From an uncultured bacterium (GTDB taxonomy: Bacteria > Bacillota > Clostridia > Oscillospirales > Oscillospiraceae), in assembly GCA_905214155.1 (NCBI GenBank), contig CAJMLC010000055.1:1-10763 (forward strand): a stretch of 10,763 nucleotides of DNA. The letters are read 5' to 3'. The notes below the pieces were generated by a model. That model searched no databases, was not told the origin of the DNA, and worked only from the letters and a program-made list of their open reading frames with translations. Made by a program: the position numbers and the translations under genes. This document shows positions 5,724 through 10,763 of this stretch, piece after piece; the first letter of the stretch is position 1, and every line of letters begins with the position of its first letter.

Positions 5724-5767
5724 CCCCCCCCACTGCACCCTGTAGGGGCGGACGGCTCTGTCCGCCT
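5724..5767. repeat. GC-rich hairpin, possible dispersed intergenic repeat, next to a C8 tract
   Basis: A run of eight C (5724-5731) is followed by TGTAGGGGCGGAC and its partner GTCCGCC. The stem is 7 bp (5747-5753 with 5760-5766) plus a flanking G-U pair. It lies upstream of both divergent promoters, so it is unlikely to end either transcript. From memory, GTAGGGGCGGA...TCCGCC elements recur in intergenic regions of Clostridia; within this window there is one copy. Confidence 0.5.
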
Positions 5768-5792
5768 GCTATTTTGAAGATAAACCTCTTTC

Positions 5793-5821
5793 TTGCATTT
5801 ATCTGCCCGATCTCATATAAT
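5793..5821 (+). promoter_or_regulatory. Promoter of thiamine pyrophosphokinase
   Basis: TTGCAT (5793-5798) and the perfect -10 TATAAT (5816-5821) are 17 nt apart. The leader to the ATG at 5853 is about 25 nt, too short for a riboswitch. Confidence 0.85.
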
Positions 5822-5852
5822 AAGACAAACCAATCACAAAGAGGTATTTCCC

Positions 5853-6485
5853 ATGAAGCGTTGTTTCATCTATTCCGCCGGGACGTTCTATGGTCTGCGC
5901 GAGCGGCCGCAGCCCGGCGATTTCCAGATCGCGGCGGATGCCGGGCTCCTCCTCTGCCAAAAACTCGGCATTGAGCCGAATCTTGTCATCGGCGATTTCG
6001 ACTCCATGCCCCAGCCGGAGGACGAGCCCACCGTCCGCGTCCCGGTCGAAAAGGACGACACTGACAGCATGCTCGCCATCCGAGAGGGCCTCGCGCGCGG
6101 CTGCACGGAGTTTTATTTCTACGGCGCGACCGGCGGCCGCCGCCTCGACCATACGCTGGCCAACCTCCAATCACTGGCCTTCCTCCGGCGGCACGGCGCG
6201 CGCGGCTATGTCTACGACGACAACTTCGTCTACACCGTCATCGAAAACGAACACCTGACCGTCCGGCAGACCGTCGACTGGGGCCTGCTCTCGATCTTCA
6301 ATCTCGGTGCGGACGCCGAAGGGCTGACGCTGCGCGGCGTGCAGTACGAGCTGACCGATGCACCGCTCGGCAGCGCGTTCCCGCTTGGCGTCAGCAACCA
6401 CATCATCACGCCGCAGGCCGAGATCGATGTCCGCCGCGGTTTGCTGCTGGTCGGCTGGGAACTCCCGCCGCTCGAAACTTCTTAA
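5853..6485 (+). CDS. thiN: Thiamine pyrophosphokinase
   Basis: This 210-residue enzyme transfers pyrophosphate from ATP to thiamine, giving thiamine pyrophosphate in one step. Hallmarks run in the right order: AADAGLLLC with LGIEPNLVIGDFDSM at 38-52 (GDFDS, metal/ATP site), PVEKDDTDSMLAI at 64-76 (DDTD, metal ligands), GATGGRRLDHTLANLQSL at 91-108 (substrate loop) and the C-terminal thiamine-binding beta part with GVSNHII at 179-185. The ATG at 5853 is chosen because AAAGAGG (5838-5844) lies 8 nt upstream; an ATG at 5793 would fall on the promoter. It is divergent from thiT; the pair makes a thiamine salvage unit (uptake, then activation). Its product TPP is the ligand that should shut off thiT. 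No terminator is obvious after the stop. Confidence 0.96.
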   Translation: MKRCFIYSAGTFYGLRERPQPGDFQIAADAGLLLCQKLGIEPNLVIGDFDSMPQPEDEPTVRVPVEKDDTDSMLAIREGLARGCTEFYFYGATGGRRLDHTLANLQSLAFLRRHGARGYVYDDNFVYTVIENEHLTVRQTVDWGLLSIFNLGADAEGLTLRGVQYELTDAPLGSAFPLGVSNHIITPQAEIDVRRGLLLVGWELPPLETS

Positions 6486-6523
6486 ATTTATCAAAACTTT
6501 ATATTCCGTTTACATTTTTCCCC

Positions 6524-6552
6524 TATACTATTTCCAAAGCGTCAGCTGACGC
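6524..6552 (+). promoter_or_regulatory. Candidate -10 box and 14-bp palindromic operator before the ATPase operon
   Basis: TATACT (6524-6529) resembles a -10 box, but no good -35 is present at 16-18 nt; TTTATA/TTATAT are 19-20 nt away. A perfect 14-bp palindrome, GCGTCAGCTGACGC (6539-6552), starts about 10 nt further on, where transcription would begin, and ends 10-11 nt before the ribosome binding site. It could be a repressor or activator site, or a small mRNA hairpin. A weak -35 fits an activated promoter. Confidence 0.45.
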
Positions 6553-6579
6553 AAGTGCGGCAAAAGGAGGTTTTTGCCC

Positions 6580-9018
6580 TTGCCTCGGAAACAGAAATCA
6601 TCAAAATCCCTGCCGGAGGCGCAGCCGGCAGTCCGCATCCCCGTGTTCCTCGCCGCGCCGGAGTCCGGCCTAAGCGAGGCGCAGGTGGCCGAGCGGGTCG
6701 CCGCCGGTCTGGACAACCGCCCGGTCGAGCCGCCGCGCAAGACTGCCGGGCAGATCGTGAAGGAAAACGTCTTCACCTATTTCAATATGCTCTTTTTCCT
6801 GCTGGCCCTCTGCGTGATCGCGGTCGGCCAGTGGCTGAACCTGACGTTCATGGGCGTCGTCTTCTGCAACACCATCATCGGCACCATCCAGGATCTGCGC
6901 GCGCAGCGCAAGCTGGACAAGCTGAACATCCTCGCTGCCGCAGAATTCGGCGTTGTCCGGAACGGCACGCTCGAACAGGTGAAAGAGGCGCAGCTCGTCC
7001 GCGACGACATCGTCCTCTTCGATCCCGGCTGCCAGATCTGCGCGGACGCCGAGGTCGTCTCCGGTGAGTGCCGTGTCAATGAGGCGCTCGTGACCGGCGA
7101 ATCGGATGAGATCGTCAAAAAGCCCGGCGACAGCCTCCTTTCCGGCAGCTTCGTCGTCAGCGGCGGCTGCCGCGCACGGCTGACCGCCGTCGGGGCGGAC
7201 TCGTTTGTCTCCAAACTCACCATCGAAGCCAAAAAAGCAGGCAAGCAGCCGAAATCCGAGATGATGCGCTCGCTGACGAGCCTCATCAAGTGGATCGGCT
7301 TCCTCGTCATTCCGCTCGGCGTGCTGATGTTCATCAAGGAATACCGCTGGCTGGACCGCGACGTCGTCACCTCCGTGATCTCGACCGTCGGCTCCATCGT
7401 CGGCATGATCCCGGAAGGGCTGTACCTTCTGACCAGCCTCGCCCTCGTCGCAAGCATCATCCGCCTCGCCGGCCGCCGCACGCTCGTCCATGACATGGAC
7501 TGCATCGAGACGCTGGCCCGCGTGGATACGCTCTGCGTCGACAAGACCGGCACCATCACCGAGCCAGCCATGATCGTCGATGACATCGTCCCCCTCACGC
7601 CGGACCGCTTCTGCGAGGATGACATCCGCTCCATCATGGCGGACTATGTCTCCGCCATGCAGAGCGACAACGACACGATGATCGCGCTGAAGCAGTATTT
7701 CGACGGCGCGGCCCACCGTGCCGCGCAGCAGACGCTGCCGTTCTCCTCGGCGAAAAAATACGGCGGCGTGCAGTTCCATTCCGACGAGGTCTATCTGCTC
7801 GGCGCGCCGGATATTCTGCTCGCCTCGCAGCCGGACGCGGCGGACACGCTCCGCCAGGTGGAGGAATTCTCGGCCAAGGGCTGCCGCGTGCTGCTCCTCA
7901 GCCTCTACGACGGCTCGCTGAACGACGACGCGCCCACCGCGCCGCTCCTGCCGCTCTCACTCGTCCTGCTCTCTAATAAAATCCGCGAGGCCGCGCCCGA
8001 TACGTTCGCCTATTTTGCAAAACAGGGCGTCGCTGTCAAGGTCATCTCCGGCGACAACGCGCTCACGGTCTCCGAGGTCGCGCGCCGCGCCGGGATCGAG
8101 GGTGCAGAGAATTACGTCGACGCGCGCACGCTTCAGACCGAAAATCAGCTTGCGCAGGCCGCCGAGCGCTGCACGGTCTTCGGCCGCGTCACGCCCGACC
8201 AGAAAAAGCAGCTTGTCCAGGCCATGAAGGCCGCGGGCCACACCGTCGCCATGACCGGCGACGGCGTCAACGATGTCCTCGCCCTGCGCGAAGCCGACTG
8301 CTCCATCGCAATGGCCTCCGGCAGCTCCGTCGCCTGTCAGGCGTCGCACATCGTCCTGCTGGACTCCGATTTCTCGGCCATGCCGTCTGTCGTGGCGGAG
8401 GGCCGCCGCGTCATCAACAACATCGAGCGCAGCGCTTCGCTCTATCTGGTCAAGAACATCTTCACCTTCATCCTCGCCATCACCACGCTCATCTTCACGC
8501 TCCCCTATCCCTATTCGCCCGCGCAGCTGAGCCTGGTCAACGCCATCACCATTGGCATCCCGTCCTTTATCCTGGCCATGGAGCCGAACGAGGACCGCAT
8601 CAGCGGCCATTTCCTCGGGAATGTGCTGCGGCGCGCGCTCCCCGCCGCGCTGGCGGATTATCTGCTCGTGCTCGGCGTGATGCTCTTCTATCTCGCGTTC
8701 CACCTTGAGGACGATATGCTCAGCACCATCAGCACCGGCGTTATGGGCGTTGTGGGACTCATGATGGTCTTCCGCACATCGAAGCCGTTTAACACGCTCC
8801 GCATCGTGATGATGGCTTTCCTGATCGCAGCCTTCGCCGTCTGCTATTTCTTCTTCCCCACGTATTTCACAATCGAGCCGCTCAACACGCGCGGACTGCT
8901 GGTGTTCATTGTCTTCGCGCTGCTGGCCTGCTCGGTCTTCTGGGTGCTGCGCCGCCTCGGCCAGTGGATCTCCGAGAAGATCCTGCACCGCAGATCCAAA
9001 AAACAATCTCCGCAGTAA
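6580..9018 (+). CDS. CtpE-like P-type cation-transporting ATPase
   Basis: This 812-residue membrane ion pump has all catalytic motifs: TGES at 172-175 (actuator), PEGL in membrane helix 4 at 278-281, DKTGT at 321-325 with the phosphorylated Asp321, LGAPD at 407-411 in the nucleotide domain, SGDN at 490-493 and TGDGVND at 559-565. About ten helices are expected (near 68-106, 235-296, 620-670, 688-790). It lacks N-terminal metal-binding domains and a CPC-type helix 4, so it is not a heavy-metal P1B pump. The LARVDTLCVDKTGT context, SGDNALTV and the TIGIPSFILAMEPN helix resemble mycobacterial CtpE, for which calcium uptake has been proposed; the ion here is uncertain. The start is probably the TTG at 6580, 9 nt after GGAGG (6566-6570); a TTG at 6574 would be only 3 nt from it. 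The response-regulator gene follows after 19 nt. Confidence 0.92.
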   Translation: MPRKQKSSKSLPEAQPAVRIPVFLAAPESGLSEAQVAERVAAGLDNRPVEPPRKTAGQIVKENVFTYFNMLFFLLALCVIAVGQWLNLTFMGVVFCNTIIGTIQDLRAQRKLDKLNILAAAEFGVVRNGTLEQVKEAQLVRDDIVLFDPGCQICADAEVVSGECRVNEALVTGESDEIVKKPGDSLLSGSFVVSGGCRARLTAVGADSFVSKLTIEAKKAGKQPKSEMMRSLTSLIKWIGFLVIPLGVLMFIKEYRWLDRDVVTSVISTVGSIVGMIPEGLYLLTSLALVASIIRLAGRRTLVHDMDCIETLARVDTLCVDKTGTITEPAMIVDDIVPLTPDRFCEDDIRSIMADYVSAMQSDNDTMIALKQYFDGAAHRAAQQTLPFSSAKKYGGVQFHSDEVYLLGAPDILLASQPDAADTLRQVEEFSAKGCRVLLLSLYDGSLNDDAPTAPLLPLSLVLLSNKIREAAPDTFAYFAKQGVAVKVISGDNALTVSEVARRAGIEGAENYVDARTLQTENQLAQAAERCTVFGRVTPDQKKQLVQAMKAAGHTVAMTGDGVNDVLALREADCSIAMASGSSVACQASHIVLLDSDFSAMPSVVAEGRRVINNIERSASLYLVKNIFTFILAITTLIFTLPYPYSPAQLSLVNAITIGIPSFILAMEPNEDRISGHFLGNVLRRALPAALADYLLVLGVMLFYLAFHLEDDMLSTISTGVMGVVGLMMVFRTSKPFNTLRIVMMAFLIAAFAVCYFFFPTYFTIEPLNTRGLLVFIVFALLACSVFWVLRRLGQWISEKILHRRSKKQSPQ

Positions 9019-9037
9019 TGCAGAAAGGAGCGCCGCC

Positions 9038-9712
9038 ATGTTTCACATTCTCGTCGTCGATGACGACAAAAACACCCGCCGCCTGATGCGTGCGGTGCTC
9101 GAGGCAGAGCATTACACAGTCACCACCGCCGCCGACGGCGAAGAGGCACTCGCTGCACTCGACCATGAGCACGTCGACCTCATCGTCCTCGACGTCATGA
9201 TGCCCCGCATGGACGGTTACGCCTTTACCGCCGCGCTGCGCGAGGGACGGAGCGACCTGCCGATCCTGATGGTCTCCGCGCGGCAGCTCCCGGCGGACCG
9301 CAAGCAGGGCTTCCTCGTCGGCACGGACGACTATATGACAAAGCCCGTCGACACCGAGGAGATGCTGCTCCGCATCCGCGCGCTGCTGCGCCGCGCGCGC
9401 ATCGTCAGCGAGCGGAAGATCGTCATCGGCGACGTGACGCTCGATTACGACTCCTTCACTGTCCGCCGCGGTGACGAGGTGCAGGAACTGCCGCAGAAGG
9501 AATTTCTCCTGCTCTACAAGCTTCTTTCTTACCCCGGCAAAATTTTCACGCGCATCCAGCTCATGGATGAGATCTGGGGCGCCGAGAGCGACAGCGGCTG
9601 GGAGACCGTCACGGTCCACATCGGCCGGCTCCGCCGCCGCTTTGCGGATTGGGACGAGTTTGAGATCGTGTCGGTGCGCGGCCTCGGCTATAGGGCGGTG
9701 CGGAACGTATGA
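9038..9712 (+). CDS. OmpR/PhoB-family response regulator
   Basis: This 224-residue two-domain transcription factor has a receiver domain at about 1-118 with the acidic pocket Asp8-Asp9, phospho-acceptor Asp52 in VLDVMMPRMDG, a switch Ser80 (VSA, where many have T) and Lys102 in TKP. A winged-helix DNA-binding domain follows at about 127-222, with FLLLYKLLSYPGKIFTR, LMDEIWG, TVTVHIGRLRRRF and VRGLGYRA. AAAGGAG (9024-9030) lies 7 nt before the ATG. The gene starts 19 nt after the ATPase stop, and its TGA overlaps the kinase ATG (ATGA), so all three are one operon. It probably controls this operon; the palindrome at 6539-6552 is one candidate site, although PhoB-type regulators usually bind direct repeats. 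Confidence 0.95.
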   Translation: MFHILVVDDDKNTRRLMRAVLEAEHYTVTTAADGEEALAALDHEHVDLIVLDVMMPRMDGYAFTAALREGRSDLPILMVSARQLPADRKQGFLVGTDDYMTKPVDTEEMLLRIRALLRRARIVSERKIVIGDVTLDYDSFTVRRGDEVQELPQKEFLLLYKLLSYPGKIFTRIQLMDEIWGAESDSGWETVTVHIGRLRRRFADWDEFEIVSVRGLGYRAVRNV

Positions 9713-10763
9713 AAAAGCAATCACCGCAGCAGCGGCGCGAACGCCGGGCGCTCACGCTGCTCTTCGCCGGATTCGCCTTTGCCACGCTGCTCGTCGTCGT
9801 GCTGATCTCGGGCGCGGTGCTGCTGCTCCTCGTGCGGACCGGCGCGCTGCCCACGCAGGACTATGACCCGCGCAGCGGCTATCTGCTCATCGGCCTCATG
9901 ATCCTCTTCAGTACGCTCATGGGCGCCGTGCTCACCGTATTTTCCAGCGCCCTGATCACCCGCCCGGTCAACACGCTCATCGGCGGCATGAACCGTCTCG
10001 CCTCCGGCGACTATAAGACGCGCATCCGCTTTGCGCCCATTCTCGCGCGGCAGCCCGTTGTCGCCGATCTGACCGACAGCTTCAATACCATGGCCGCCGA
10101 GCTTGAGGGAACCGAGATGCTCCGCTCCGACTTCATCAACAACTTCTCGCACGAGTTCAAAACGCCGATCGTCTCCATCGCGGGCTTCGCCAAGCTGCTG
10201 CGCTACGGCGACCTCTCCGGCCCGGAGCGCGACGAATACCTCGCCATCATCGAGGACGAGTCCATGCGCCTTTCCGACATGGCGACGAATGTACTGAACA
10301 TGACGAAGATCGAGAACCAGACGATCCTCTCCGGCGTCACACGCTTCAACCTCTCCGAGCAGCTGCGCAACTGCGTCCTCCTGCTCGAGCGCAAATGGAC
10401 CGAGAAATCGCTCGAGCTTGACCTTGAGTTCGATGAATACCTGATCGACGGCAATGAGGACCTGCTCCGGCAGGTCTGGATGAACCTGCTCGGCAATGCC
10501 GTCAAGTTCACACCCCCGGGCGGCACGGTCCGCATCGCGGTCCAGGACACCGGCGACGCGCTCACCGTCTCCGTCTCGAATACCGGCAGCAGCATCCCGC
10601 CCGACGAGCTCGAGACCATCTTTCGCAAATTCTATCAGGCCGACGAATCGCACGCCGCCGAGGGCAACGGCCTCGGCCTTCCGATCGTCCGCTCCGTCGT
10701 CCGCCTCCATGGCGGCGATGTCCGCGCCGAGAGCGCCGACGACTATACCACCTTCACCGTCCG
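9709..10763 (+). CDS. Membrane sensor histidine kinase (3' end outside the window)
   Basis: The frame stays open from 9709 to the window end, giving 351 codons. Order of parts: basic N-terminus, membrane helix at about 16-42, an external loop of only about 15 residues (43-58), second helix about 59-83, HAMP domain about 84-135, and the dimerisation/phospho-acceptor helix NNFSHEFKTPIVSI with His148. The ATP-binding domain has the N-box QVWMNLLGNAVKFTPPGG (Asn263) and a glycine-rich lid EGNGLGLPIVR near 318-328. In the G1 position the usual DxGxG is VSNTGSSIP, with Asp changed to Asn and the second Gly to Ser. Only the last few tens of residues should be missing. The start overlaps the regulator stop by 4 nt, so translation is coupled and the two are a cognate pair. 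The tiny outside loop suggests sensing within or at the membrane, possibly through a partner such as the ATPase (inference). Confidence 0.94.
   Translation, partial: MKKQSPQQRRERRALTLLFAGFAFATLLVVVLISGAVLLLLVRTGALPTQDYDPRSGYLLIGLMILFSTLMGAVLTVFSSALITRPVNTLIGGMNRLASGDYKTRIRFAPILARQPVVADLTDSFNTMAAELEGTEMLRSDFINNFSHEFKTPIVSIAGFAKLLRYGDLSGPERDEYLAIIEDESMRLSDMATNVLNMTKIENQTILSGVTRFNLSEQLRNCVLLLERKWTEKSLELDLEFDEYLIDGNEDLLRQVWMNLLGNAVKFTPPGGTVRIAVQDTGDALTVSVSNTGSSIPPDELETIFRKFYQADESHAAEGNGLGLPIVRSVVRLHGGDVRAESADDYTTFTV

Noticed and set aside
6670..7779. Long minus-strand frames opposite the ATPase (6670-7779 and 7957-9039)
   Set aside because: They are antisense to strongly conserved ATPase motifs, rich in Asp/Glu/Gly/His/Arg without recognisable structure, and are explained by codon bias of the true gene.
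8909..9037. Upstream extension of the response-regulator frame into the ATPase 3' end
   Set aside because: The ATG at 9038 has a strong AAAGGAG at the right distance and gives the normal receiver-domain start; the extension is only the ATPase sequence in another frame.
9721..10710. 329-codon minus-strand frame at the right edge
   Set aside because: It lies opposite the histidine kinase, whose plus-strand frame carries HAMP, His148 and ATP-binding motifs. The antisense product has none.

Overview
The window looks like GC-rich chromosomal DNA from a Clostridia-type Firmicute, probably of the Oscillospiraceae/Oscillospirales group. The taxonomic reading is inference. It rests on the YqzL-RecO pair, MutS2 with an Smr domain, an HPr-like protein that keeps Ser46, an ECF-type ThiT under a TPP riboswitch, strong AGGAGG-type ribosome binding sites and sigma-A-type promoters. 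There is no CRISPR array, transposase, phage gene, tRNA or rRNA.

Left part (1-4462, minus strand). Reading leftwards, a promoter at 4488-4516 drives an HD-domain protein. It is followed by the very small yqzL (3593-3724), then recO (overlapping yqzL by 47 nt) and mutS2 (13 nt after recO). A separate promoter (437-464) then drives an HPr-like gene in which the PTS phospho-histidine is replaced by tyrosine. That gene ends in a strong intrinsic terminator, which sits immediately before the start codon of uvrC; only the first 27 codons of uvrC are in the window. The theme is DNA repair/recombination and ribosome rescue, plus a probable carbon-catabolite co-regulator.

Middle part (4463-6485). A divergent promoter region separates the HD gene from a small, AT-richer membrane-protein gene of unknown function (4639-4887). 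This gene shares a bidirectional terminator with thiT, which converges on it from the right. ThiT, the thiamine-binding subunit of an ECF transporter, has a complete 5' control region on the minus strand: promoter, TPP aptamer, and an intrinsic terminator whose 5' arm can instead pair with the aptamer's P1 3' strand. Divergent from it, thiamine pyrophosphokinase (thiN) has its own promoter. Together they import thiamine and convert it to TPP, but only the import arm carries the riboswitch. A GC-rich hairpin that may be a dispersed repeat lies between the two promoters.

Right part (6486-10763, plus strand). A CtpE-like P-type cation ATPase, an OmpR/PhoB-type response regulator and a membrane histidine kinase form a tight operon (19-nt gap, then a 4-nt ATGA overlap). 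The kinase runs off the window end, with about 351 codons visible. A perfect 14-bp palindrome lies between a -10-like box and the ATPase ribosome binding site and is a candidate operator. The likely picture is a cation transporter controlled by its own two-component system. The most unusual items are the His-less HPr, the hairpin over the yqzL ribosome binding site, the terminator abutting uvrC, the small membrane protein, and the ATPase/two-component operon with its palindrome.
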